Origin: Akanthomyces muscarius | Taxonomy: Eukaryota > Ascomycota > Sordariomycetes > Hypocreales > Cordycipitaceae | Direction: 5' to 3' | Assembly: GCF_028009165.1 (NCBI RefSeq) | Contig: NW_026611617.1 | Location: 506,001 to 570,000 of the forward strand | DNA length: 64,000 nt | Part shown: positions 35,104-45,800 of the stretch, one piece after another | How positions within the stretch are numbered: the stretch's first letter is position 1 | Layout of the letters: each line of letters starts with the position of its first letter | The notes under the pieces: generated by a model | What the model was told of the DNA's origin: nothing | What the model saw: the letters and a program-made list of their open reading frames with translations, nothing else | The model's database searches: none | Made by a program: the position numbers and the translations under genes

Positions 35104-35527
35104 TCACAGTGTCATTTGCCCATATGCATTCTTCATGCCAGCCCCCGCCGGTAGCCATTTGACAGGGTTCTTTTTATAGAAAGGCCACGGAGGCACAGTG
35201 ACGAGAAATGTGAGGGCCGTGCCGCCGAGGGCAACGTAGACTGCTTTTTGAATGTCTTGGAGGGTGTATCCGATGTTGAATGCAATTAGCTGAGGTTGGT
35301 GTATTAGCAAACAGTATCCAAGCTTTGCTGCACAAAGTATCTTACTGCAGACGCGGACAAAAGTAATGTAGCCAAAAGTTCTACACGTCTCTGGCCATCG
35401 AAATCCTATAACTCTGGTTAGCAGGCGAGAATTTGACAAGCTGTAGACTCGCGTCTGCAAAGGGTTGGTGCCGCACTATCTGTCCATCGACCACCTCACG
35501 AACTCGGTCAAGTATTTGGTCGGCCAT
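35104..35527 (-). CDS. spc1: Signal peptidase complex subunit Spc1 (SPC12)
   Basis: Three exons: 35527-35477, 35405-35346 and 35289-35104; introns 35406-35476 (gtgcgg, branch tgctaac) and 35290-35345; product 98 aa. Spc1 is a small non-catalytic subunit of the ER signal peptidase complex. The chain begins MADQILDRVREVVDGQI, continues DFDGQRRVELLATLLLSASA, then two hydrophobic spans around LIAFNIGYTLQDIQ and VYVALGGTALTFLVTV, ending with PPWPFYKKNPVKWLP, a family hallmark. The exon 1 donor was chosen so that ...VDGQI joins DFDGQ..., the usual fungal order. It converges with rbx1 (138 bp between stops). Confidence 0.94.
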
Positions 35528-36467
35528 TGCCTTGCAATAGGCAATCGGTATCGGGAATGTCGAGCGTGAGTTTCGCTGTCAGGCACAGCGACGTTTGCAA
35601 TTGATGGAGCTGGCCAAAGGACAGGTATGGTTGGGCTCTTGCATGAGCTTAGTGCGACTCGGTGCTAGCGCACAGGCCAGGTGACACTCGATGGGCGAGC
35701 GGCGGCGCCAGGCTTACGGTATTTTTCATGCGAAACTTTAATGGGGCCTTTTTCATTACTGTCACCGACGACGAATTTTCTTTTTCATTTCTTGCATCAG
35801 GGCTCGCCTCACAATCGACAATTTCATCGCATCATTCTCACCCCTGCCCCGAGCAGTATATCAGCAGTTTATCAGTTTCCGCTGCGGCGATCAAATACCC
35901 ATCCCTTTTGTGATTCATCGGCAGCGCCGACTCTCGAAAGCCACTCTTCTCAGCTGCTTCTTCAAAGCAGAAAAGTTTTGGCTCGCCGACAACAGATGCG
36001 GTGACTTGCAGTAGCTCGGCCAAACCCCGCCCTACTGTCACATCAGACCACGAGAATTTTCTCGAAATTCTCCCAAACCATCAAGTTGGCTCAACTCGCC
36101 CTCTTCCCGTCTTCAATCCTCCTCGGTCCAGGCTGCTGGATCTACAGCGGAGTCAACAAGCGACCGCCATAACTGGGCTTTCCGAGACCGACTTGTCGCT
36201 ATACCGTGCACTATTCTACTCCCCTGTTCTGCGAATGCAAAAGCGCAGCCTTGTTTCTCGCCACGAATAGCGAGTTTTGAAGGCCGCTCATACTCGGCGC
36301 GGGTTACCGCGCTGGGCGCTACCAATTGTCTTGCTGACACTGCTTCCACTCGCTCGCTTCGCAAAGCATGTCCCGCCTCCCCTGAGTGGATATAGAAGCC
36401 GTGGCAAAGATATAGCTTAAGCCTATCCTGCCACATCGAGAAACGAAACCGACGACCACGTTCCAAA
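35528..36467. promoter_or_regulatory. Divergent intergenic region spc1/CorA transporter
   Basis: A 940-bp gap between divergent starts. It includes a probable long leader of the transporter gene; no gene is recognised. Confidence 0.5.
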
Positions 36468-38370
36468 ATGTCCGACAACGAGAGCACAACTCCCAATACA
36501 GGATTCCCGGCGCCTGTCCCTGAGCTGGATGATCACCGCCGCCAGTCAATCTCCGCTCAAAGAGTTGAGCGACCTCGTCGAGGCACCTTTGACAGCCTCT
36601 ACGGCGCTCGACAGGTCGAACAAGAGCCGGAGACGCCAGCCATATTTGTTCGTGACTTTGAAGAAGCCGTCATTGATGAAGATGGCGCCGATCTTATGTC
36701 AGGGAACCGCCGTGGACGACGCCTTACCGCTGAGTCGAGCGAAAGCCGCTCTCTCTCTCCACCGAACTCTGTCAAGGCATTTGCTCAGGCCAGACGAAGG
36801 GAGCGAGAAATGTCATTTTCGGACCCAAAAGCGGACTACGAAGATATCCTTGGTCTTGGACGAACTCTTTCCGTGTCCAGTCGCCGAAGCCACCGCAGCA
36901 GATCTCGAGCCGTCGAGGCTGACACGGTGAGCCTTGGAAGCAACAAAACTGTCGAGGAGAGTGCCTGTGTGCCGGAGAATGGTCACCATAGACAGCACCA
37001 GCTTCGAATCGACTTTGACTATCTCGAGGAGTTTATCGAATCTGAGCGTCTTGCCCATGAAGCCAACCGCAAGGCATCCGTCACGTCTGCTTTCAATGAT
37101 GTTCGCACGGAAGCTAGTGCACAGCAAAGAGTTCAACTTGCCACATCTGATGGTGACATTATTGATATGCCATCCGACACATCCTCATCGACGCCCGAAA
37201 AGCCTGCCGCGGAATTCACGTCTGTGCCCAAAGGCCAGCAGTATGCCTTTGACAACAACCGTTTCAGCTTCTTCTCTTCTGCCTGGGAATCTACGATCCA
37301 TGCTGCTGAATTTGGCGATCTTGTCCTGCCCGGTGAAGATATCCGTGGTTTGTTTGAGCTTCCAAAGGACGAAGGCGACGGTGTATGGTGGCTCAACATA
37401 AACCGTGCGACAAAGGAGGAGGTTCTGAGCATCTGCAAGGCTTTTGGTGTTCATCCTCTCACCATTGAAGACATTGTCACGCAAGAAGCCCGAGAGAAAA
37501 TTGAGCTGTTCCCTTCATACTACTTTGCCTGTTTCCGATCCTTCAACATGGTCGAGGAGCCGGACGGCATCGAGTACGAGCCTTTCAACATCTACACTTT
37601 GGTCTTCCGAGAGGGCACTCTGAGCTTTAGTTTTGCACCCAACTCGCATGCATCGCATGTGAGACGGCGCATCACCGCGCTCAAAGACTATGTAGCCCTC
37701 AGCAGTGACTGGATATGCTACGCGTTGATGTAAGGCTCCCCTTCTTGAACAGCCATGCGCTGATGCTAACGTGTTGCACCACAGTGATGACATTGTCGAT
37801 TGCTTTGCACCTGTTATCAACCAAATCGAGACTGAAGCGGATGCAATCGAGGATGAAGTCTTTATCATGAGACATGATGACTCAAACACATTCCTTCGCT
37901 CGATCGGACGGGTGCGCAAGAACTGCATGGCACTGCTGCGCCTGCTCGGTGGCAAAGCAGACGTCCTTCGTGGCTTTACCAAGCGATGCAATGAGAATTA
38001 CCAGGTTACGCCACACATGGATATCGGCATGTATCTTGGTGACATTCAAGATCACGTTGTGACCATGGCAAATAACTTGGGCCACTGCGAAAAGCTTCTT
38101 TCTCGCGCGCACAGCAATTATCTCGCCACACTGTCCATCAACAACATCTCCCAGGGAACTGACACCAACCGCGTTCTAAGCAAGATCACCTTCCTTGCCT
38201 CGGTTCTGGTGCCGCTCAACCTGGTGAGCGGTATGTTTGGTATGAACGTGAGGGTCCCTTTCCAGAACGACAAGGTCGAATCCCTGGGCCCGTTCTTTGG
38301 TATCCTTAGCTTCATGATTGTTCTTTGCTCGCTCATTTTGGGGTGGGCCCGTTGGAAGCGATATATCTAG
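36468..38370 (+). CDS. CorA-family magnesium transporter (Alr/Mnr2-like)
   Basis: Two exons, 36468-37729 and 37785-38370, with intron 37730-37784 (gtaagg...gctaac...caccacag); product 615 aa. CorA-type eukaryotic channels of the Alr1 (plasma membrane) and Mnr2 (vacuole) group carry Mg2+. The first ~260 residues are charged and Ser-rich, probably a cytosolic tail. The CorA domain follows, with a long helical stalk. Two C-terminal membrane helices flank the signature GMN (in VSGMFGMNVRVPF), the selectivity motif, and the chain ends shortly after the second helix (LILGWARWKRYI). From sequence alone I cannot decide between Alr1-like plasma membrane and Mnr2-like vacuolar placement. Confidence 0.9.
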
Positions 38371-38751
38371 TCGTTGTCGATTTTCGTTTGGCTTTCCCTG
38401 TCTCAACTGCATGTGGTACACGAGCGTTGCTTTTTCTGTTTATATTTTCTGGGTATATAAGGCAGTCAGATAAACGTAAATATAGACATAGAGAGTACAG
38501 CAATTTATTCATAATTTTTGTCGCCCAACGTCTGAGGTGAAGAGGCTGGGTTGCTAGTTCGATGTGGGTCTGTACGCGATAGCTAATTCGCTGTCTCCAG
38601 ATAGCTCCTAGGGCGACAGGTAACGAAAAACTTCAGCACTCTGCGCCAGGTGTTCCTAGACGTACGACTCCCTTTCAACTTGGCCATTATCCTTCACAAG
38701 CGCGTACGACTTCTTTCACACCCAGACATTGTGCAGCACATCACGAGAACA
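38371..38751. other. Intergenic region CorA transporter-tim8
   Basis: A 381-bp tandem gap holding a 3' UTR and the tim8 promoter. The tim8 frame is open upstream to 38650, but the conserved start is at 38752. Confidence 0.5.
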
Positions 38752-39088
38752 ATGGACAACTTTGAATCCTCCTCCCTTTCCCGCCTCAACGACGGCGACA
38801 AGGCCGAACTCCAGAAATTCCTGGCGAACGAGCAGCAGCGCTCCTCGATCCAGACCGGTAAGACGATCTCAGCCAATGCTACCAGCAGACGAGTAAAATG
38901 CTAACCGGCGGCTTCACATTTCAGAGACACACAAATTGACGCAGACATGCTGGAGGAAGTGTGTGACCAGCAGTATCAAGGACTCGAAGCTCGACAGATC
39001 GGAGGAGACATGCCTCGCCAACTGCGTCGACCGATTCTTGGACCTCAACCATCTGACGATAAAGCATCTCAACAACATGCGCTCTTAA
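38752..39088 (+). CDS. tim8: Mitochondrial intermembrane-space chaperone Tim8
   Basis: Two exons, 38752-38857 and 38925-39088; intron 38858-38924; product 89 aa. Tim8 works with Tim13 as a small TIM chaperone that escorts hydrophobic precursors such as Tim23 across the intermembrane space. The twin CX3C motif is intact: Cys44, Cys48, Cys65 and Cys69 (CWRKC and CLANC, 16 residues between pairs). The N-terminal helix, [19 protein letters not shown], and the C-terminal [16 protein letters not shown] fit the Tim8 branch rather than Tim9, Tim10 or Tim13. There is no presequence, as expected for Mia40-dependent import. Confidence 0.95.
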
Positions 39089-39523
39089 GCCAATGGTGAG
39101 GAGGCAAGCTTGGCGATGAAAACCGACCTGTGCCAATCCGCTGAGCCTGGGATACTTTACTGGCTTCCCAGGGTCGAAGATGGCGCGTGGCGCGGATACC
39201 CAAAATCACATACTTTGTATATTAGGACATGAGAAATATTAGACTTGGTTTAAAAATGTATAGCAATCGTGCTCAAGGGCGAGCATTGAATTTTGCAAAG
39301 TAACACATGGCCAAACAGCCTTTGCATGACAGGAAACTTCACATGACAGGAGAAGAAGCAACGATTAATTAAGACCGGAACTGGCTTTTTTTGGATATCA
39401 TTTGAACCGTAGCTATAGACAAAGCTCTTTATGCGCCTATTTTCCGGATGCCCCATGCATGCATTCAAAACCAGACCAAATTCGTAAACAGAACACTTTT
39501 TCGCCAAAGCCACAATAAGTCGC
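39089..39523. other. Convergent 3' region tim8/rpl25
   Basis: A 435-bp gap between converging genes. It should hold both 3' UTRs; nothing else is seen. Confidence 0.5.
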
Positions 39524-40323
39524 TTAGACAAGAGAGAGCTTGTTGGCAGCAATGTCGAGAGCGTCGACATCGGGGGTCAGACGGGCGTAGGCCTTCTTGG
39601 TTCCGTCGGGGCTGTCATGTATTTGTTAGTTTTGCTACCTCTTGCAGCCAAGCGAGGGAATGTGCTGTCGAGTCGTAAAACGTACCGGATCAGGGTGTTG
39701 ATCTTGACGGTGTCAATGTCGTAGAGCTTCTTCAGGGCACCCTTGATCTGAGCCTTGTTGGCCTTGATGTCGACAATGAAGACGAGGGTGTTGTTCTCCT
39801 CCATCTTCTTCATGGCGCTCTCGGTGTTGAGGGGGTGGATGACGATCTTGTGCTCGTCGAGGCGAGGCAGGTGAGGGATCGACTTGCGGGGGAACTTGGG
39901 GTTGCGGGCCAGAGACAGCGTCTTGGGCTGGTGGAAGGTGGTGCTCAGGCGGACCTTGCGCTGCTTCGTGGAGTGAGTACCCTTGAGAGCGGCCTTGGCG
40001 GCGGCGTTGGCCTGCTTGGAGCCCTTGGGGGCAGCTACATTCAAAGATGACGCATCAGCAATCGCTCTATTTCAGAACTCGCAAAGTCTGCTACTGCATG
40101 ATGCGGAGGAGGGAGACGGCATGACAAGGCCAAAGGAGTCGCAGCTCGGTTCCTCGTCGGTCTGGTGCATGCGCATGGCCATTGTCAATTGTTCTCCTCC
40201 TCGTTTCGATAGAGTATCGGTTCGCAATCGAGTAGAATTTCTTCTTCTCATGTCGTTTCGCAGTGTTTCGCAGTGTCTTTGCAACTCATTTCATCCCGTA
40301 CCTTTCTTGTTACCGACGGCCAT
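39524..40323 (-). CDS. rpl25: 60S ribosomal protein L25 (uL23)
   Basis: Three exons: 40323-40302, 40034-39686 and 39611-39524; introns 40035-40301 (267 bp) and 39612-39685; product 152 aa. uL23 sits at the peptide exit tunnel and binds the signal recognition particle and nascent-chain factors. Exon 1 codes only MAVGNKK plus one base, a common layout in ribosomal protein genes. The N-terminal tail is basic ([17 protein letters not shown]). The globular part has [23 protein letters not shown] and [26 protein letters not shown], and exon 3 supplies [28 protein letters not shown]. Without the last splice the frame would read a wrong C terminus. Confidence 0.95.
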
Positions 40324-40852
40324 TGTATTGGATTGCAGCGGAAATGTGCTGTTGTGGTTAGTTGAACGTCGTGGGTTGAAGTGAACAGAAGACCGAAAAT
40401 AAATTTGCTCGATGTGGGCGAAATTTCCTTAGGGTTGGAGTGTGCGAAGGCAATCCCACTCTACTATTGGTCAGGTTGTTCGAGGCTAGGAACTCACGTG
40501 ACAAACTTTCGGTACATTGAGTTCTGTGGAAAATGGGCTGCATGCCATGTACCCACTCGTGCTGAGGCTAGCTCCCCGCAGCGACGTCGAAAAGTTCAGA
40601 CTTACACGCCAAACACATCGAGATTGGTCAAACGCCGAATTCTGCATGAGAGGATTTGAGACGTTCTGAAATGCAATAGCTATGATGTAGCTGCTGGCCT
40701 CGGGCGTATCTCGACCGCTACTTCTATACCTATTTGAAAGGTAACATCTTACGCGGATGCCTACACTCGCAAGCAAAGACTAATGTGCGCCTTGTGTAGT
40801 GAAAGGCGTTATTTTGAATCTTGAAGACGTAAATACATCACTATTGCTCGCG
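40324..40852. promoter_or_regulatory. Divergent intergenic region rpl25/bmt2
   Basis: A 529-bp gap between divergent starts, presumably both promoters. The pairing of a ribosomal protein gene with an rRNA methyltransferase would suit shared growth control, but I identified no specific site. Confidence 0.5.
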
Positions 40853-41704
40853 ATGGTAGCCAGAAAGAAGGGCCTGAAGAGCCTCAGGGCAGGCCGTCCA
40901 CCTCTGACACGTCCCCCGGGCACCATGTCCCGAAAGGCGAGCCGGACACTCATCAACAAGCATCACCAGCTTGACAAACAGAAACGCCAGGCTGCTTCAA
41001 AAGGCGACAAGGCTGCCGAAAAAGCTATTGCTGCAGAAATAGAGAGCCTGGGCGGCATCTCATTGTATCAACAGGCTAGTCTGCAGGGGCAAAGTACAGA
41101 GCGCGGAGGAGATACTTCCAAACTACTACTTGAGTGGCTTCCTGTTGAGGAATTAAGGGTAGCAGATCACAAACTGCGGCTTCTGGAAGTCGGCGCTCTG
41201 AGCACCAAGAATGCCTGTTCGCTAAGTGGATTGTTCGAGTCGGTGCACATTGATCTCAACAGCCAAGAACCCGGCATCATTCAGCAAGATTTTATGGACA
41301 GGCCACTGCCCAAGGACGATACAGAACGATTCGATGTCCTATCTCTGAGCCTGGTCCTGAACTTTGTGCCGGATGCAGCGCTCCGGGGCGAGATGCTGAA
41401 GCGTACCCTGGAGTTCCTACGTGGCACGCAAGCCAACAAGGAGGCAGGGAATGAACACTTGTTTCCGTGCCTGTTCATGGTTCTGCCGCGGAGCTGTCTA
41501 GAGAACTCTCGCTACTTTACCGAGTCGAAATTTGAGTCTATCATGCACATGCTGGGGTATTCAATGATGCGGAGGAAGATGACGCAGAAGCTTGCTTACA
41601 GCCTGTGGAGGAAGGCTGGCGAAGCAAACATCACCAAGACTCCAAAGAAGGAAACCAATCCTGGTCGAACCAGGAACAACTTTGTCATAACATTACAGCA
41701 TTAG
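40853..41704 (+). CDS. bmt2: 25S rRNA adenine-N1 methyltransferase Bmt2
   Basis: Single exon, 283 aa. Bmt2 makes an m1A in 25S rRNA in the nucleolus. The chain opens with a basic segment (ARKKGLKSLRAGRPPLTRPPGTMSRKASRTLINKHHQL). A Rossmann-like methyltransferase core follows: LRLLEVGALSTKNACS is the SAM-binding strand and loop, VHIDLNSQEPGIIQQDFMD supplies the acidic end of strand 2 and the next loop, and FDVLSLSLVLNFVP the catalytic-side strand. LPRSCLENSRYFTESKFESIMHMLGY is a further family block. The frame is open to a GTG at 40799, but 40853 is the first ATG. It converges on utr4 (161 bp between stops). Confidence 0.92.
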   Translation: MVARKKGLKSLRAGRPPLTRPPGTMSRKASRTLINKHHQLDKQKRQAASKGDKAAEKAIAAEIESLGGISLYQQASLQGQSTERGGDTSKLLLEWLPVEELRVADHKLRLLEVGALSTKNACSLSGLFESVHIDLNSQEPGIIQQDFMDRPLPKDDTERFDVLSLSLVLNFVPDAALRGEMLKRTLEFLRGTQANKEAGNEHLFPCLFMVLPRSCLENSRYFTESKFESIMHMLGYSMMRRKMTQKLAYSLWRKAGEANITKTPKKETNPGRTRNNFVITLQH

Positions 41705-41865
41705 TTTTCGAGTCCAGATACCCCATCAAGAATCAGCGTTGGCCCTATGTACCTCTCGTCTATCATCCAGTTCTCAAGTCGCTGTCATTGGCATGCAAGT
41801 GCCCTACCGCATGCTGCCGTTGTCATTGCAGGGATTAAATGCGTGCCGCAACATATCGGGCTTTG

Positions 41866-42857
41866 CTAAGCCGAATCAAAGGAATACAAGGCCGAGCTGG
41901 TCAGTGGATGATCCACAGGGAGAGGCGCATTTCCCGGGCGGACGACCGGATAACTCTGCATACCGGCGGCTCGTGCGGCATCAACCTCCTTCATATTGTC
42001 ACTCAAGAAGAGCCAACGACCAGGCTTCGTCTGCGGAACGGTCGAAAGAATCTTGCTGTAGCTTTCAGCCTCCGTCTTTGGTCCTGCATTCACGGTATCG
42101 AACCACGCCGATATGAAGGGCATCATATCGGACGGATGAGCCGTCGTATGGCCGAATAAGAGCTTTTGCGCAGGGACTGAGCCGGAGGAGTAGATCATGA
42201 CTTGTTTGCCTGCAGAGTGTGCAGACTTGATGAAGGGTGAGACATCCTCGAATAGAGGAGCCTTGAGCACCCCAGTCTCGTAGCCGTGCCGCCACAGGTG
42301 GCCTTGAAGTGACTTGAGATAAGGAGCCTTTACATCACGCTCGACTAGATCCTTGACGTGAGCCTCAAGGGCAGCGCGATCGTTGCGATACTCTTCCGGG
42401 AAAGCCTCACGATACGGCGCAAAGGCTGGGCTATCCCATTGCTCGTCTAGGACTCCTGGGAGTGCTTGTAGTGCATACGGGAACTAGCAACCATTTACGA
42501 CGGTCAGCCTCGTACCTCGGCCAAGTAAATATTTGTGACAGCCACTTCGGCTGTTGCCCGGAAGCGAAGGCGCACTGAGAGCAAACTCACCAAGACATCC
42601 TTGACAAAAGATATGGGACAAACGGTGCCCTCTATCAACGAGTTTGCATTAGTCCCTCGGCGCCACACGGTATACAGTGGTTGCAGCACAACCAGCAAAT
42701 GACTAGGGGGTTGGGCAGGATGGGATGATACGTGGCAGTCTCGCCATCGGTGTATCATCCATTACGAACAGGCAAATGAGCAAGCAAAATGTACCATGCA
42801 AGACATGAAGGTGACCATACCGATATCGAGAAGCAGCACATCAACGTCGGCAAGCAT
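41866..42857 (-). CDS. utr4: Enolase-phosphatase E1 (Utr4), methionine salvage
   Basis: Three exons: 42857-42821, 42631-42591 and 42483-41866; introns 42632-42820 (189 bp) and 42484-42590; product 231 aa. This HAD-family enzyme enolises and dephosphorylates 2,3-diketo-5-methylthiopentyl-1-phosphate in recycling of methylthioadenosine to methionine. The first two exons rebuild VDVLLLDIEGTVCPISFVKDVL, with nucleophile Asp11 and Glu13 of the DxEGT motif. SSGSVPAQKLLFGH is HAD motif II (serine and lysine), and FLSDNMKEVDAARAAGM motif III. The length and the ending (LYSFDSA) fit the family. The first ATG is unambiguous once exon 1 is spliced in. Confidence 0.94.
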
Positions 42858-45800
42858 GGCTGGCACAGTAGCGGCAATGACCAGGAATGCTGACAGGCAA
42901 AAGATGCAACGAAGCGGTGTGTAGTGCGTTCGGCGGTGTCTGCAGCCAGATATCGTGGCTGGATGGCAATGTAAAATTTCAAAAAACAGAATTTTTACGA
43001 TTTGCGCATGCAGCAATTGGCCTAGGTCCCGAGCGGGCTCCGCAGAAATCGTGAGCGTTCCTTGCAGTCCCGCGTCCGTTGAAGCTCGACCCAGTCGAAA
43101 AGCAGCCAGACTGTGCGTGCTCTCTTGCAATTTCGTGGATCCTTGATGCAGATGGGGAGGCTTGTACAGAATTGAGCGGCCCAATGAACGTATTAGGTCT
43201 AGGGATGGAAGCTGGCTGCAGATGCGTGCAGTAGTGCGAGTCCAAGGGGGCTAGTTTGTCGAGGCGGTCAGCGAGCGCGTCGCGAAACTGCGCTGCAGAC
43301 AGATGATGATGGAGATTTTTGCATGACCGCTCCACCATGGTGAGCGGTAGTGGACTCTGAAGCGCCAGCCCGACACGGCACGAGGTTGTCAGCCTGCCAC
43401 TTCATGCAGGCTTCGTACCATTGTGCATATTATTTATTTCCTGAGTGGCTCTCTGGCTCTCAAATCTATCTTGGTGCATGTATGGAGCGGCGGTGAAGAA
43501 GCAAAGCGCATGGCTGCCCGATTCGATGCTGGCGATGCAGGTCTCGCTTGTGGATTCTATCGCTTGTCATTTTTTACATTGATGCATACAAGGAGGGTCT
43601 AGCGGCACGCCGTTTGCGAATCAAAGAACAGGCTCTGTCCGTAGAAGCATGCGCTCGTGAAGACTGCAGCACAAGTTTCGCCAGCCACCTCCTTGGCTGG
43701 CGAGGCGCTTCACAGCATGCACAGTGCGGATGCCGCCAGCGTTTTGCACATAGTTGAAACGGTTCAAAACAAACGGAATATGGATACAAGCTGGGCAGCT
43801 TTGCATCTACAAGCTGGGCCTGTGCACGCTGGCAAATTGTTCAAGCTGCCAAGTACGACTCCTCGCATGACGGCATTGATGGGGCTGAGAAGGAATCAAA
43901 TGGAAGCAAAGCATTGAGAACCATTCCAGTCATGAGTAGTAAAGGCCAGAACGGCCTCAAGAGAGCACATGTCTGAAATTCCCGGCTAATAATAGTAAGA
44001 TGAGCACAGCGGCACCTGATGGACTCACAACAGATAGACCTGTTACTACGGGTGAAGCCGCCCACATGCCAGTGCCAAAACAGCGGCACCACACGGAGGC
44101 CACTGTAGCTATGAGATCAGTGACAGTACCTGGCTGCGTCTGGCGTGTACACCATTTCTCGGATGCATTGCCTCAGTAAAATGGTAGCTTTTCAAGATGA
44201 GACAAGTATCTGTTAGCTCTCCTCATATTGCTACTGGTATTGGCGGCTTCATCTCCCTCCTGAGGGACAGCCTGCATATGCCCCCGCAGCAGTCTTCTCC
44301 ACTGCTACACTGGCTGGCTTGTTCAGGTACATTGCCTGGTCCACCGTCTTTATTCAATGCTCTGACGCTCCCACGTCCCAGGGGAATTTAGCGGAGGGAG
44401 TCGTATTGCGAGGCGGTGGAAGTTTCCGCTCTGAATATTGGTTTCTCCTGGAATTCATTTACACAGGACTCGGTGCAACCGCTGAGCATCGCGGGGCAGT
44501 CCCCTTTTCAAACCTTGCTCCTACGTGGCTGACGAACAGCTCGGCCAAGATACTGGAAATGCCCGCCCGGTGAAACGGGCACACGGCGGCATCGTTGCGC
44601 CTGGTATCGAGCTTGGCGGCGGCTTGGGCAAAGGGATAACAGATCAACAGCACAGTGCAACCACACGTTTGATAATGCCGGCAGGTAGAGGAGGGCGGCA
44701 GGTGGTCTTCTCCGCCAATAGGCAAGGTGCCTGGCAGAGGATCCCCATTGAATAATAACAGGGACATGCAGGCTGATAGGAGTGCATGCCAGCAGCCCAG
44801 CCCAATGAAGAACCCTGATTGATGGACGGTTGAAACAGAAGCACATCGAAGACAGAGCCAAACACTCGGCACACCATCTACTTGAGAGATTGTGTATTTG
44901 TTTGGATTGTTGATTGCATCGCTTGCGGCGAGATATCATTGTGCCTACCATTGATTGGACACGCCAGCAGCCCGTTTGTAATGATAACTGGCTGATCACG
45001 ACGCGGGGCAATTGGTTGCTGGATCGGCACCCCAGAGCAACTTTATTATCAGATAACACGGTGGCAGCAGAAGCTCTGGGCAGTTTGTTGGGCCGTGCCA
45101 GCGACCGCATCTGTCAATGGGCCGTAATCGCTCAATGCGTCGACTTGACCTGATGGCGTCAGCTAGTGAGCCACGGTACAGGTTGCCACCGTGCGAGCGA
45201 TACAATCTATCAGTTCCAGACTGAGTCTGTTGAGGGGCTCGTGACCTGGACCGCAAGTAGCGTGTCAGCTCTGGGCCGTCGCAACGGTACTGTGATGGAT
45301 GGTACCGGGCGGTGAAGCCGACATGAGCAAGGAAAGTATACCGTGCGAACTGGCTAGGCTTGGTGCGGACCGGTCACGCTGGCCTCTCGTCATTTCGCTG
45401 CTGGACTGCGTGTTGTTTTGGCGCTCCACTAGGCAACCGAATGCCAGTAGCGGACAGGTATTATTAGGTGCTCGTAGCGCCTGGGCACGCACCCCCAGCT
45501 TGCGGGTTCTGAAGCGGCGCGCTGGGGAAGAACTGCAGGCGGCGACACCGCTCTGTAGCCTTGGTTAGCGGGTACCGTGGTGCTCACGCGGGAGGTAGGC
45601 GAGTCGTAAGTACCGGCTTGTGGTGCCCAGACACCAGACTCTGGCCTGCCTCGGGCCCCTGGTGATGCGCTCGCACGGTAGATGAGCACTGTGAGGCGCC
45701 ACTCGCAATACGCCGCTGATCACGCACAGCCAATGAGACGCAAGAGACATGGTTTGAGCTAGTACCAGTCGAGGCAGCTAGCGCCAGGCTGCAGGTCAAC

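Noticed and set aside
40035..40301. C/D-box snoRNA in the rpl25 intron
   Set aside because: A weak C-like and a D-like box are over 200 nt apart, with no terminal stem.
44508..45110. 200-codon open frame on the minus strand
   Set aside because: No recognisable motif; it overlaps other open frames on both strands, as expected in GC-balanced non-coding DNA.
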